Assembly: GCA_902784465.1 (NCBI GenBank)
Contig: CACZUZ010000007.1
Span: 1 to 54,239 of the forward strand
DNA length: 54,239 bases
Direction: 5' to 3'
Source of the DNA: an uncultured Bacteroidota bacterium
Lineage (GTDB): Bacteria; Bacteroidota; Bacteroidia; Bacteroidales; P3
The position numbers were made by a program, and so were the translations under genes. This document shows, piece by piece, positions 32,849 through 42,703 of the stretch (within the stretch, counting starts at the first letter, position 1; every line of letters starts with the position of its first letter). Under the pieces are notes generated by a model that worked only from the letters and a program-made list of their open reading frames with translations, was not told the origin of the DNA and did no database searches.

Positions 32849-34118
32849 TGGCAAATTTCGCGGTGAGACGGGCGTTTGGGAGGCTGAAAACCGTAGTGTA
32901 ACCAAGCGTCAGAGTCCGCAGGAACGCAACACCTTTTCGACAGACGTACAGCCAGAACGGGCCATACTGGTGTCGGTGTGCGACTCACGCACCACGATGG
33001 AGCGTACCGAGGAATGTCTGGACGAGCTGGCCTTTTTGCTCGAAACAGCTGGCGGGGAGTGTGTGAAGCGTGTAATCCAGAAACTCGACCATCCCGATAG
33101 TCGCACCTATATAGGCAGCGGTAAGCTCGAGGAGGTGATAGAATACAAGAATGCTCTCGATGTCGACTTCCTGGTTTTCGACGACGAGCTTTCGCCTGCC
33201 CAGCTGAGAAATCTGGAGAGGGCCTTCAACTGCCGCATCCTCGACCGTACAACGCTTATACTGGACATTTTTGCCAAGCGGGCAAGAACCTCGATAGCAA
33301 AGACGCAGGTGGAACTGGCTCAGTTGCAGTACATGCTACCACGCTTGACGCGACTGTGGACCCATCTGGAGAGACAGCGTGGTGGTATAGGTATGCGCGG
33401 TCCCGGCGAGAGCCAGATTGAGACCGACCGCCGACTCATCACTGAGAAGATTACGCTGCTAAAGGAACGCCTGAAAGACATAGACAAACAGAAAACCCAG
33501 CAGAGAAAAAACCGCGAAAGCCTTGTCCGTGTGGCCCTTGTGGGCTATACTAATGTGGGCAAATCGACATTGCTTAACCTGCTTGCCAAGAGCGATGTCT
33601 TTGCCGAGAACAAGCTCTTCGCCACACTCGACACCACTGTGCGTAAGGTGGTTATCGGCAATCTGCCGTTTCTGTTGACTGACACTGTGGGGTTTATACG
33701 CAAACTGCCGCATGGACTGGTGGAGTCATTCAAGTCGACACTGGATGAGGTGTGCGAAGCCGACCTGCTGATGCACGTCGTCGACATCTCGCATCCTGAC
33801 CACGAACAGCAGATAGAGTCGGTCAATGCCACCCTTCAGGAAATTGGTGCTATCGACAAGCCTACCATAATGGTATTCAACAAGATTGATGCCTATACCT
33901 TTGAACCCAAGGAGGAAGACGACCTCACGCCGATGACGCGACGCAACTGGACATTGGAGATGCTGCAAAACTCATGGATGGCAAAAACCGATGCCTCGAA
34001 GACGATTTTCATCTCTGCCGCCAACCGTGAAAACATCGATGCCTTGCGCGACATGATGTACGAAGAGGTCAAGAGGATTCACGCCATACGCTATCCGTAT
34101 AACAACTTCCTGTATTAA
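32823..34118 (+). CDS. hflX: GTPase HflX
   Basis: A 431-residue protein. The HflX N-terminal domain has TYIGSGKLEEV and FDDELSPAQLRNLE. The linker has the RGGIGMRGPGESQIETDRR helix. The G domain starts at GYTNVGKST (241-249), with DTVGFIRKLPH, NKID and the SAAN loop. HflX binds the 50S subunit and rescues or splits stalled ribosomes. The overlapped start inside the glycosyltransferase gene follows the family N-terminus. Confidence 0.95.
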   Translation: MRNKWKKNSGKFRGETGVWEAENRSVTKRQSPQERNTFSTDVQPERAILVSVCDSRTTMERTEECLDELAFLLETAGGECVKRVIQKLDHPDSRTYIGSGKLEEVIEYKNALDVDFLVFDDELSPAQLRNLERAFNCRILDRTTLILDIFAKRARTSIAKTQVELAQLQYMLPRLTRLWTHLERQRGGIGMRGPGESQIETDRRLITEKITLLKERLKDIDKQKTQQRKNRESLVRVALVGYTNVGKSTLLNLLAKSDVFAENKLFATLDTTVRKVVIGNLPFLLTDTVGFIRKLPHGLVESFKSTLDEVCEADLLMHVVDISHPDHEQQIESVNATLQEIGAIDKPTIMVFNKIDAYTFEPKEEDDLTPMTRRNWTLEMLQNSWMAKTDASKTIFISAANRENIDALRDMMYEEVKRIHAIRYPYNNFLY

Positions 34119-34158
34119 AGAATGCCGGCTACAGACTAGAGTGTGGAGCAAGAGGGAT

Positions 34159-35703
34159 TTACCTTCTTGGGAGAGTGATGCGGAATACCGTTCCCTGGCC
34201 CGGGACCGAGTACTTGAGGATTATTTTGCCCTTGTGGTACTCTTGGACAATGCGACGCGCGAGGCTCAGTCCAAGACCCCATCCGCGTTGTTTGGTCGAG
34301 AAACCGCTCTCGAAGACAAGTTTCTGTTGCGACTGGGGGATGCCTTTGCCAGTGTCGCAGAGGTCGATGTGTACAAGTCCCGACTCTGTTGTGACAATGG
34401 TGGTGAAGGTTCCGCGTCCCTCCATGGCGTCGATGGCGTTCTTGCAGATGTTTTCTATGACCCATTCGAAGAGGTAGCGGTTTAGAGGCACTATGACGGG
34501 TCGGTCGGGGAGGGTGGTTTCAAAATGCACTTTGCGTGGGCTACGCTTTTCCATGTAGCTGATAGTGTGGCGAATCACTTGGCACAGGTCTTCGTCGGTC
34601 AGCTCGGGGACGCTACCTATTTTCGAGAACCGGCGGGCAATGGTGTCGAGACGGTCTATGTCCTTGCGGATCTCGCCTATGTAAGGCTCTTCGAGGGTTT
34701 TGCCTTCCAGGTAGTCGGCCCATCCGCTGAGCGAGGAGATGGGGGTGCCAAGCTGGTGGGCGGTCTCCTTGGCCATGCCAACCCAGATGCGGTTCTCCTC
34801 GTCGCTGCGTGCTGTGCGGAAGAGGTTGTAAGAGATGATTATCAGTATGATGGCGAGGAACAGGTAAGCCATAGGAAGAATGCGGAGCATTCGCAGGAGG
34901 GGTGTGCTTTCGTAGTAGACGTAGGCGAGACGCTGGTTGGCGAGACGCAGAGTGATAGGCTCGTTGACATTGGTCATGTCGGTGAGTTTGCGTTGCAGTT
35001 TCTTGGGAGTGTCGAAATCGCTGTTACGTATGTTGCCGGAGCCCAGGACATGGCTTCGGGTGCTGTCGACGACGATGACAGGGACGAAGACACTGTTGTT
35101 GGTCACCTCGGCGAGAAAAGAACGTGTGAGGTTGTCAAGAGCCTCTCGCATATCGCTGTAAATCTGCGATTCGCGATACATCAGAGTTAAGGGTATGCCC
35201 CATATCTTATAGTGGAAAGGAGGGTTTTGGCTAAAGAAAAGCAGGAGGCCAGGGGTGACTTTGGTGCCAATTAGGGCGCGGTCCTCGGAGGCGGTGGGGT
35301 AGATGTTGCCGCACGAGGTGATGACGCTATCGCTGTCGAGAATCATGAACGGTGTGCGGCTGCTGTCGACAATATAGGAGACGTAGCTGAGGTAGAACTC
35401 AGCGTCGGAACCGAGGTCGGTCTTGTTGAACGACTGAAGCACATCTATGTATAGTTTCACCTTGCGGCGTTCGTCGATACCCACCTCGTTGAAGAAGGTC
35501 TCGGTGGAGGTCATTAGCTCGGATTTCTGGCTTATGGCGTTGGCCCACAGACGGACCTTCTCCTGTTCCGACTGGCGAATTTGTTTCGCGAAGGCGTTGA
35601 TGGTCCACAATGCCAACAGACCCAGAACGATGGTGACAGAGAGTATCACCCATTTGCCTTTTCTAGGCTTCTTGTATTTTGTTTCTTTTTTTGTCAACTT
35701 CAA
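34159..35703 (-). CDS. Sensor histidine kinase, no response regulator nearby
   Basis: A 514-residue protein. One helix lies at about 18-38 and an extracytoplasmic sensor region at about 40-275. The second helix is at about 278-298. HisKA-type H316 sits in AKETAHQLGTP. The HATPase has the N box ICKNAIDAM (about 419-427), DTGKGIP and GWGLGLSLARRIV. It autophosphorylates on His in response to an unknown signal. No response regulator gene is in the window. It lies 22 nt below the permease gene. Confidence 0.92.
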   Translation of the reverse strand: MKLTKKETKYKKPRKGKWVILSVTIVLGLLALWTINAFAKQIRQSEQEKVRLWANAISQKSELMTSTETFFNEVGIDERRKVKLYIDVLQSFNKTDLGSDAEFYLSYVSYIVDSSRTPFMILDSDSVITSCGNIYPTASEDRALIGTKVTPGLLLFFSQNPPFHYKIWGIPLTLMYRESQIYSDMREALDNLTRSFLAEVTNNSVFVPVIVVDSTRSHVLGSGNIRNSDFDTPKKLQRKLTDMTNVNEPITLRLANQRLAYVYYESTPLLRMLRILPMAYLFLAIILIIISYNLFRTARSDEENRIWVGMAKETAHQLGTPISSLSGWADYLEGKTLEEPYIGEIRKDIDRLDTIARRFSKIGSVPELTDEDLCQVIRHTISYMEKRSPRKVHFETTLPDRPVIVPLNRYLFEWVIENICKNAIDAMEGRGTFTTIVTTESGLVHIDLCDTGKGIPQSQQKLVFESGFSTKQRGWGLGLSLARRIVQEYHKGKIILKYSVPGQGTVFRITLPRR

Positions 35704-35725
35704 TTATTTAAATGTCATCCGACAA

Positions 35726-36946
35726 CTATTCCACCCTAACGGTGCGTGCAGGATGGATGTTAGAGATTAGGGTAGAGGGGAGGATTAGTGCCAAAAAACA
35801 GGCCAATATGGTGCCTATGTCGATTGTGATGAAATAGAGAGGGTTGAGCTCTATAGGGACAAACGACATGGAATAACTTTCGGGGTCGAGGGCAATGATG
35901 TGGAAATGGGCTTGAATGGCGGCAAAAGCGAATGCCAGCAGGTTGCCAATCAGCAGAGCCTTGACTATGATGGCCAAAGCTTTGAGTATGAATATATGGC
36001 GGATGGATCTGTTGGTGCTTCCTAGGGTTTTGAGGATGCCTATCATCTGGGTTTTCTCAAAAATCATGATGAGCATGGCGGAGACCACCGAGGCGGCACA
36101 GACGATAGCCATTATGGTGAGAATAAGGACGATATTGGAGTTGAGGAGGTCGAGCCACGCAAACATGGAGGGTTGCTCTTCGCGGATAGAGATTACGGCG
36201 AGGTCGGGTCGGGTGGCACTTTTTACGTTGCCAAGCATGGCCTCGAGGTTGCCAAAATTGTCGATAGTCACCTCGTAGCCAGCGGCTTGTCCATCGTCCC
36301 ATTGGTTGAGCCGCTGCACTTGCCTTATGTCGCCAATAATGTAATGGTCATCGAACTCGTTGAGGTCGGTTTTGTAGATGCCGGCGACGCGGAAGTTGCG
36401 AGCACGGTAGTTGTTGCCCGACCAGAAATAGGTGGCGACACGACTACCGGTGTCGACCATCATGCGTTGTGCAATGCGTTGGGAGATGGCAATCTCGTTG
36501 CTGGCAGTCGAGTCGTTCATGACAGGCAGACTGCCTCGTATCATGTTGGCGGAGAAGAAATTGGTGTCGGCTTCAGGAGACAGCCCTTTGAGGATGATGC
36601 CCAGAATCTGGTCGTCGGTTTTCATCATACCGCCCTTGTAGGCATAGGGATAGACGCCGTTGACACCTGGTATGGCTCGGAGGGCGGCAAGTTCGGAGGA
36701 CGACAAGGATATGGGCATCTCGTCGTAGTCGTTGACCCATCCGTAGCTTCGGATGCTGATGTGCGAGCCAAAACCCACAACCTTGTTGGTTATCTCGCGC
36801 TGGAAGCCGCGGAGGATGCATAAGGCCAAAATCATCACCACGACACCAAGAGCAATGGTTATTGTGGCGATACGAACCAAGGGGCGGGAGAAGTTATGCT
36901 CGTCCCGCCCCAGCATTCGGTTGGCTATAAGTCGTTCGTAACGCAT
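35726..36946 (-). CDS. LolC/LolE-type ABC transporter permease
   Basis: A 406-residue protein. The first helix is near 25-47, followed by a long periplasmic MacB_PCD-like domain (about 50-265) and three further helices with VLILTIMAIVCAASVVSAML and FILKALAIIVKALLIGNLL. It matches FtsX/LolE permeases that release lipoproteins from the inner membrane. Its ATG overlaps the tpiA stop by one base (TAATG). The ATPase partner is not nearby. Confidence 0.88.
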   Translation of the reverse strand: MRYERLIANRMLGRDEHNFSRPLVRIATITIALGVVVMILALCILRGFQREITNKVVGFGSHISIRSYGWVNDYDEMPISLSSSELAALRAIPGVNGVYPYAYKGGMMKTDDQILGIILKGLSPEADTNFFSANMIRGSLPVMNDSTASNEIAISQRIAQRMMVDTGSRVATYFWSGNNYRARNFRVAGIYKTDLNEFDDHYIIGDIRQVQRLNQWDDGQAAGYEVTIDNFGNLEAMLGNVKSATRPDLAVISIREEQPSMFAWLDLLNSNIVLILTIMAIVCAASVVSAMLIMIFEKTQMIGILKTLGSTNRSIRHIFILKALAIIVKALLIGNLLAFAFAAIQAHFHIIALDPESYSMSFVPIELNPLYFITIDIGTILACFLALILPSTLISNIHPARTVRVE

Positions 36947-37707
36947 TAGAACGCCAGTGCGATGTTGACAAAGTCTTCGGCCTGGAGCGAGGCGCCGCCG
37001 ATGAGACCACCGTCGACGTCGGGGTTGGCGAAGAGCTCCTTGGCGTTGGAAGGTTTGCAGCTGCCGCCATAGAGGATGCTAGTCTCGTCGGCAACCTCTT
37101 TGCCGTATTTTTCGGCGATAAGGCCGCGGATGAAGGCGTGGATTTCCTGAGCCTGGTCGGGAGTGGCGGTCTTGCCGGTACCGATAGCCCATACCGGTTC
37201 GTAGGCTATGATGATCTGGCCGAACTGTTCGGGAGTGAGGTGGAAGAGGCCATCAGTAATCTGGCGACGGACAACATCGAACTGCTTGCCGGCTTCGCGC
37301 TCTTCGAGGACTTCGCCACAGCAGACGATGGGGTGAATGTCGTTCTTGAGTAGCTGGTCGACCTTGCGGGCGACGATGGCATCGGTCTCGCCATAATAGG
37401 CACGGCGTTCGCTATGGCCCACAATGCAGTATTCAATATCCATGGAGCTGAGCATGGTGGCGCTGACCTCACCGGTGTAGGCGCCTTTCTCGTTGTCGTT
37501 GACGTTCTGTGCGCCAACCATGAAGTAGGAGTCTTCGCTGTAGTCGCTGCACATCTCGAGGTAGGGGAAGGGAGGACAGACAATCATCAATGTGTTCTCG
37601 CCAAGCTCTTTGCTTTCGAGGATGGTCATGATGCCGTTTACCAATTCGTCAGCTTCCTCGAAGCTTTTGTTCATTTTCCAGTTGCCTGCAACAATGTTTT
37701 TTCTCAT
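36946..37707 (-). CDS. tpiA: Triosephosphate isomerase
   Basis: A 253-residue protein of normal size. Catalytic residues are visible: N9 and K11 (GNWKMNK), H98 (CIVGHSERR) and E170 ([13 protein letters not shown]). The phosphate-binding loops YGGSCKPSN and GLIGGASL are present. It interconverts dihydroxyacetone phosphate and glyceraldehyde 3-phosphate in glycolysis. Translationally coupled to the permease gene. Confidence 0.97.
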   Translation of the reverse strand: MRKNIVAGNWKMNKSFEEADELVNGIMTILESKELGENTLMIVCPPFPYLEMCSDYSEDSYFMVGAQNVNDNEKGAYTGEVSATMLSSMDIEYCIVGHSERRAYYGETDAIVARKVDQLLKNDIHPIVCCGEVLEEREAGKQFDVVRRQITDGLFHLTPEQFGQIIIAYEPVWAIGTGKTATPDQAQEIHAFIRGLIAEKYGKEVADETSILYGGSCKPSNAKELFANPDVDGGLIGGASLQAEDFVNIALAF

Positions 37708-37771
37708 GATAAAAAGGGTTTAAAGGGTTTTATTAAGTTGTTATGGATTATCGGGGATTTGATAATAGGAT

Positions 37772-38383
37772 TCAGTTTATATCGCTTTCTATGAATACTT
37801 TCATGCCAATGAAGGCGTAGTTCTCTTTGAGGTGAATGATGTCCTCGTCGCGGAGGCGTATGCAGCCCTCGCTGCCCCTTCCGGGGACGCTGTAGCGGTT
37901 GCTGGTGCTGCCGTGGATGCCGATGCCAGAGCCGGGGAAGTCGCCCTTGATACGCAGGAACCAGTTGCCGTAGGCCGGCATGGGTCCGCGACCGTCGCGG
38001 AAGTCATGATGCCATTGTGAGGCATTGTCTATCTGGCAGATGCTGAAGGGGTTGTCTCTTGATGACTCGGGTGTACGCATGTCGCCAACGCGGCGTTTGT
38101 TGCCGCTATTGGCTCCAAGGCATACAGGATAGGCGGCGATGAGGACATGTCCGGTAATGCGATGCTCGTAGACGAAGAGGGTGCGGTAGGGTTTCGAGAT
38201 GTCGATGTAGAGGCTGTCGCGGCAATAGGCTTGGTTGTAGATGGTGCGGTCGTTGACAGGCATAGGAAGGGAAGCTATACGCTGGAGAGTGGTCTGCAGT
38301 TGCTGCGACGGTTCGCGCATCACTTGCGATGATGCGGCAAGTGGTGCGATGATGATGGATAATACCAGTAGTATTTTTCTCAC
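37772..38383 (-). CDS. L,D-transpeptidase (YkuD domain)
   Basis: About 203 residues. GTG at 38383 is the preferred start because the signal peptide begins directly after it (RKILLVLSIIIAPLAASS). A TTG at 38389 is also possible. The YkuD catalytic motif is IHGSTSNRYS followed by GSEGCIRLRDED, with catalytic Cys about 17 residues after the His. Such enzymes form 3-3 cross-links in peptidoglycan or attach proteins to it. Exported. Confidence 0.88.
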   Translation of the reverse strand: MRKILLVLSIIIAPLAASSQVMREPSQQLQTTLQRIASLPMPVNDRTIYNQAYCRDSLYIDISKPYRTLFVYEHRITGHVLIAAYPVCLGANSGNKRRVGDMRTPESSRDNPFSICQIDNASQWHHDFRDGRGPMPAYGNWFLRIKGDFPGSGIGIHGSTSNRYSVPGRGSEGCIRLRDEDIIHLKENYAFIGMKVFIESDIN

Positions 38384-38394
38384 AATCAATTATA

Positions 38395-38408
38395 TTAATT
38401 GTTAATTG
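38395..38408. repeat. Tandem TTAATTG heptamer
   Basis: Two exact copies of TTAATTG abut each other, and the first three bases of the second copy (38402-38404) are the TAA stop of the DUF5106 gene on the minus strand. Preceding AT-rich sequence is similar. It is too short to be certain, but it fits the pattern seen at other gaps in the window. Confidence 0.4.
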
Positions 38409-39889
38409 TCGACTATTTTAGCCCTGCGAATGCCTTCTATCTGCCATTTTGACGGGGCACGGTTGGCCTGTTCGGGATGGTTCTTCTCATACTGTTCGAT
38501 GAAAGGCAAGATGGATTTGGTCGGCAGGGTCTTGTTCATTATGATTTGGCGGTCGGCGTTAAGGATAATCATTGTTGGAGCACCATGCACGTTGTAGGCT
38601 TCCTGATAGTCGATGTTGACATTAGGGCCTCCGACATTGACGAAAGGAAGCTGGTTATTGTCTACATAGTTTATCCATTTGCGTGTGTCGCTTTCATAAC
38701 CGACGGCATAGACCTCGAAAATCTTGTTTCCAACGGCGGAGAGGGAATCGTAGAGCACTTTCAGTTCGGCAGTCTGCTTCTTGCAGTGGTTGCAGTCGGG
38801 GTCCCAGAACCAAAGAATCACATACTTCTGCGGGAAAGCATGCGAAGAGATCCAGTCCTTGGGGTCGGAAGACTGGTTGGTGTCAGCCATCATCAGTTCC
38901 TGGCCCATGGCACCTATGAGCGACTGACTCAGGAAGTCGACAGTCTGCCGCTTGTTAAGAAGGTTGGCCTTCGTTGCCCAGGGACAATGGCCGGCGAGGT
39001 AGTAGTCGCGAACCAGGTTGACGAAAACCTGGTCCCATCCTATGTTTTTGGTGCTTCGCTCGTAGCGAGGGGTGATGAATTCGAGGAAGTAGTTGAGCAT
39101 GACGCTGTCGTCGACTATCTTGTCGAGGAGGCGGTGTGCGTAGTGGGTGATGGTGTCGGCATCCTGGTAGTATAGCACGCCGAAGAAGTAGTAGTTCATC
39201 TTGTCGAAGAGCTGCGGCGTGTAGATGAGCGAGTGGTCGGTGAGGTCAATGCGGTCCCAGAAGTGTGTGCGGTAGTAGATGGCCTGCCATTGCTGGAGGT
39301 TGGTGTCTTTGCTGCCGGCGGGAATCTCGTTGGGGACATCAACACGCATAGTCATGTCGACGAGTTGAGTGAAACGGTATTTTTTGTTGTTGTTAATATA
39401 CTGCTCCTCAAAAGCTTTCATGGTTTTGGTGAGCTGCTCCAGCTCTTTGTTGACGGTGGCTTTCTGCGAGGGGTCTTTCTTTTTCTCGTTGATGGCTTTG
39501 CCCTGAGCATTGGCCCAGTCCAATTTTGCCATGTATTCATACATCAGGCTATTGGCTTTCGAGCCAGTGACTTTCATGCCTGCGTAGGTGTGCTTATCGT
39601 CGAAGGCGATAGTGAATTTGCGGCTGTCGTCGACCATGAAGTCGAAGACAAGCTTCTTTTTGTCATCGAGGAGAGCATACACTCCGGTCTTGAGGCTTTG
39701 CTTGCCGGCAAAGGTCAGCTTCTGCTTATTGGCGGTGGCAGAGTCGCAGATGATGAAGGTGTCGCGAAAGTGCTGGCCGATATAGTATTGCTTTGTTTCG
39801 AGGGCAGGAGAGGAGAACTCAATCCTGTAGCCTTGCGGAAAGACAAAGGAGGGAAACAATGCGAGGATAATAATAACGAAGCGTTTCAT
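38402..39889 (-). CDS. DUF4369/DUF5106 thioredoxin-like exported protein
   Basis: 495 residues from MKRFVIIILALFPSFVFP, a signal peptide. An upstream TTG two codons earlier is less likely. The layout is N-terminal DUF4369-like beta region (about 20-110), helical middle (DUF5106-like, about 115-330), then a TlpA-like thioredoxin domain with C366-N-H-C369 in WDPDCNHCKKQ and GAPTMIILN. It probably acts in the periplasm as a thiol-disulfide protein. The partner is unknown. Confidence 0.87.
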   Translation of the reverse strand: MKRFVIIILALFPSFVFPQGYRIEFSSPALETKQYYIGQHFRDTFIICDSATANKQKLTFAGKQSLKTGVYALLDDKKKLVFDFMVDDSRKFTIAFDDKHTYAGMKVTGSKANSLMYEYMAKLDWANAQGKAINEKKKDPSQKATVNKELEQLTKTMKAFEEQYINNNKKYRFTQLVDMTMRVDVPNEIPAGSKDTNLQQWQAIYYRTHFWDRIDLTDHSLIYTPQLFDKMNYYFFGVLYYQDADTITHYAHRLLDKIVDDSVMLNYFLEFITPRYERSTKNIGWDQVFVNLVRDYYLAGHCPWATKANLLNKRQTVDFLSQSLIGAMGQELMMADTNQSSDPKDWISSHAFPQKYVILWFWDPDCNHCKKQTAELKVLYDSLSAVGNKIFEVYAVGYESDTRKWINYVDNNQLPFVNVGGPNVNIDYQEAYNVHGAPTMIILNADRQIIMNKTLPTKSILPFIEQYEKNHPEQANRAPSKWQIEGIRRAKIVDN

Positions 39890-39990
39890 CTGCAATATCT
39901 TTTTTATTGTAGTTACCGATAACGCAGAAATAATATGTATTATTGTTTGAAAACATGCCGTTTTTTATTTTTTGTTTAATAATGCAAAAA

Positions 39991-40024
39991 GTTGGGAGGA
40001 TTTTAAATATTATTTGTATCTTTG
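39991..40024 (+). promoter_or_regulatory. Promoter of the lpdA operon
   Basis: TATCTTTG at 40017-40024 is a perfect Bacteroidetes -7 box. A TTGG/GTTG element at 39991-39995 sits 21-22 nt upstream as an imperfect -33 box. The predicted leader to the lpdA ATG is about 130 nt, AT-rich, with no clear fold seen. Confidence 0.65.
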
Positions 40025-40160
40025 CATTTTACCAACTACTGATTGAAAATTGCTTAAGATATTGAATGCTTGGTTGTTGAAATATCTGTTGTTTCGATAA
40101 CGATTGTTCTATATTAAGCTGAAAAAAACATAAAACGCAAAAACTAAAAAAATAATCATA

Positions 40161-41552
40161 ATGAATTACGATCTTATCGTCATTGGCAGCGGTCCTGGAG
40201 GATATGTCGCTGCAGTCAAGGGAGCCCAGCTGGGCATGAAAACCGCCGTTGTTGAACGAGAGAACTTAGGTGGCATCTGCCTCAACTGGGGTTGTATCCC
40301 GACCAAAGCCTTGCTGAAGAGTGCCCAGGTGTACAACTACATCAATCATGCCGCCACCTATGGTGTTGCAGCCCAGGCTGCCGAGGCCGATTTGACAGCC
40401 ATGGTGCAGCATTCGCGTGGTGTGGCTGAGACGATGAGCAAAGGAGTTCAGTTCCTGCTGAAAAAGAATGGTGTGGATGTCATTATGGGCAGTGCCAAGG
40501 TGAAGCCCAACCATCAGGTTGAGGTTACCGATGCCGAAGGCAACGCTACCCTTTATGATGCTCCCCATATCATCATCGCCACGGGTGCCCGCAGCCGCAA
40601 CCTGCCCAACCTGCCGCAGGACGGCAAGCACATCATCGGCTACCGCGAGGCAATGACTCTGCCTAAGAAGCCCCAGTCGATGGTGGTGGTTGGAAGCGGC
40701 GCCATTGGAAGCGAATTTGCATTCTTCTACCAGAGCATAGGTGTGCAGGTCACTCTCGTTGAGTTTATGCCCACCATTCTTCCCAACGAGGATGAGGACA
40801 CCAGCGCCAATGTGGCACGCAGCTTCAAGAAGATGGGAATGAAGGTTATGATGAGTGCCTCGGTCGAGAAGGTTGATGTCGATGGCGATGTCTGCCATGT
40901 CCACATCAAGGACAAGAAGGGTGCCGAAGTGTTGGTCGACTGCGATGTCGTGCTGTCGGCCGTGGGTGTCATCACCAACCTGGAGAACATCGGTCTCGAG
41001 GAGACGGGCATCAATGTGGAGCGTACCAAGATAATTGTTGACGACTACTATCAGACCAACGTGCCTGGCTATTATGCCATTGGCGACGTGGTGCATGGTC
41101 CGGCACTGGCCCATGTGGCAAGTGCAGAGGCTATCTGCTGTGTCGAAAAAATTGCAGGCCATGAGCCAGAGAAGGTGAACTACAGCAACATACCTGGATG
41201 CACCTATACCACTCCCGAGGTGGCTAGCGTTGGACTCAGCGAGAAGAAAGCCATCGAGGCCGGCCACGAGGTGCTGGTAGGCAAGTTCTTCTTCAAAGCC
41301 AGCGGCAAGGCTACAGCTGCCGGCAACAATGACGGCTTCATCAAGATGGTTATCGACAAGCAGACCGACCAGATTCTGGGAGCCCACATGTGCGGCGACA
41401 ATGTCACTGAGATGATTGCCGGTATCGTCGTGGCTCGCCAGAACGGACTGACAGCCAAGCAGGTTGCCTCATCTATCCATCCTCATCCCACCATGTCGGA
41501 AGCCATCATGGAAGCCATCGAGGCAGCATACGGCAAAGCCATACATGGATAG
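40161..41552 (+). CDS. lpdA: Dihydrolipoyl dehydrogenase
   Basis: A 463-residue protein. The FAD motif is IGSGPGGYVAA (8-18). The redox disulfide is C40 and C45 in GGICLNWGCIPTKA. The NAD motif is VVGSGAIGSEF. The C-terminal dimer active-site motif is HPHPTMSEA. It reoxidises dihydrolipoamide of 2-oxoacid dehydrogenase complexes or the glycine cleavage system. No E1/E2 genes are nearby. Confidence 0.95.
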   Translation: MNYDLIVIGSGPGGYVAAVKGAQLGMKTAVVERENLGGICLNWGCIPTKALLKSAQVYNYINHAATYGVAAQAAEADLTAMVQHSRGVAETMSKGVQFLLKKNGVDVIMGSAKVKPNHQVEVTDAEGNATLYDAPHIIIATGARSRNLPNLPQDGKHIIGYREAMTLPKKPQSMVVVGSGAIGSEFAFFYQSIGVQVTLVEFMPTILPNEDEDTSANVARSFKKMGMKVMMSASVEKVDVDGDVCHVHIKDKKGAEVLVDCDVVLSAVGVITNLENIGLEETGINVERTKIIVDDYYQTNVPGYYAIGDVVHGPALAHVASAEAICCVEKIAGHEPEKVNYSNIPGCTYTTPEVASVGLSEKKAIEAGHEVLVGKFFFKASGKATAAGNNDGFIKMVIDKQTDQILGAHMCGDNVTEMIAGIVVARQNGLTAKQVASSIHPHPTMSEAIMEAIEAAYGKAIHG

Positions 41553-41581
41553 AGGATGGCAACGGCCACAAAAGTCTTTAT

Positions 41582-41602
41582 AAGCGTTAAACGTTACACG
41601 TC
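41582..41602. repeat. Period-7 mini-repeat after lpdA
   Basis: Three 7-nt units in phase: AAGCGTT, AAACGTT, ACACGTC, followed by AAACAAT. It lies in the 71-bp gap before the next co-directional gene. It is short and may be chance, but it resembles repeats in other gaps. Confidence 0.4.
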
Positions 41603-41623
41603 AAACAATCACAACAATAAATA

Positions 41624-42685
41624 ATGAACCTGACTACAATTTTTGGAAAACGCATGACCGTTGCCGATGGTCTCCGTTTGCCTGTTTCACGCCATTTCAA
41701 TTATTCAACCTTTGGAGTTAGAGGTCGTTATGCAACTGGTGCCCACGTGTTCGGGCAGTATGTATGTGCCGGTACCCCTGGCACCGGTTTCTTTATCCGC
41801 AACACCGAGAGCCACAGCTATCAGCGTTTTGTCACAGCGTGCCGCAAACGCAACGAGCAGAACCTGCTCACTTTGCTGCTCGGCAAGGAGCCTAATTTCG
41901 ACAAGGAATACAAGCGTGTTGATGCGGCCTTTGCAAACATTACTGACGAGAACAAGCGCCGTATACTTTCCTGCTACCAAAATGTACTGGGTCTGGCCAA
42001 AGAGGAGGAGATGCTGCAGCGGATAGTACGTGCAGTGAAAGACAAGATGGGGCACAAGCCCAACAAGCGTCTTACCAGCGTGTTGACCCACTATAAGTCG
42101 AGTATCGCCAGCCTGGAACGCGACGTAAGGTCGGCACAGTACAACTATGCCAACCATCTGAGCGAAGAGCAGGCGGCAGAATGGCATAAGGTAATAGAGG
42201 CATTCCACCTGTTGGTCGAGTCCCGTCGTGTGTGGGCTGTCTACAACGAGAACGGTGCGCCAGCCTATCAGCAGGTCTTCTTCGACATGGGCATTTTCGA
42301 CTATATCCAGTCGCCTGGCGACACCCCTGTTATGCGTGACGAGGATGGGAAATGCTACTACATTTACCCTGACGGCATAGTGGCAGCCCGTTCGTCTGTT
42401 GATTTTGATTTCCATGAGATGAAAAATGTTGACATCCAGTTTAATGTTGTTGACATCTCAACTCTTGGCGTACGTCCCAAGTTCAACTCCCACAAGAAAG
42501 GCAGCAAGCATAAAGGCAGCCATACCGACGCGCTGAGCACACTCTATGGCACCACACGTCAGCAGGTGGTGGGCGAGCTCTATTTCCCGCAGTTGGATAT
42601 ACGCTTCTTTGTCAACCATACAGGTCCGGCAGAGGATTTCGCAAAAGCTCTGGGAGCCTATAAAACAAAATTCAAGATGGTCTAG
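41624..42685 (+). CDS. Unrecognised cytoplasmic protein
   Basis: A 353-residue protein with no signal peptide or membrane helix. I do not recognise its family. The N-terminus has RHFNYSTFGVRGRYATG. A helical middle (about 70-185) is rich in Lys, Arg and Glu, possibly coiled coil. The C-terminal part has mixed strands (KCYYIYPDGIVAARSSVDF, LYFPQLDIRFFVNHTG) and a basic stretch NSHKKGSKHKGSH near 290. It lies between lpdA and an M23 peptidase gene, 18 nt above the latter, so it may share their transcript. Codon use looks like its neighbours. Confidence 0.75.
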   Translation: MNLTTIFGKRMTVADGLRLPVSRHFNYSTFGVRGRYATGAHVFGQYVCAGTPGTGFFIRNTESHSYQRFVTACRKRNEQNLLTLLLGKEPNFDKEYKRVDAAFANITDENKRRILSCYQNVLGLAKEEEMLQRIVRAVKDKMGHKPNKRLTSVLTHYKSSIASLERDVRSAQYNYANHLSEEQAAEWHKVIEAFHLLVESRRVWAVYNENGAPAYQQVFFDMGIFDYIQSPGDTPVMRDEDGKCYYIYPDGIVAARSSVDFDFHEMKNVDIQFNVVDISTLGVRPKFNSHKKGSKHKGSHTDALSTLYGTTRQQVVGELYFPQLDIRFFVNHTGPAEDFAKALGAYKTKFKMV

Positions 42686-42703
42686 AGAGACTAGTCTTAC
42701 TTA

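Noticed and set aside
40266-41387. 373-codon open frame on the minus strand
   Set aside because: Antisense to lpdA, which shows both nucleotide-binding motifs and the redox cysteines.
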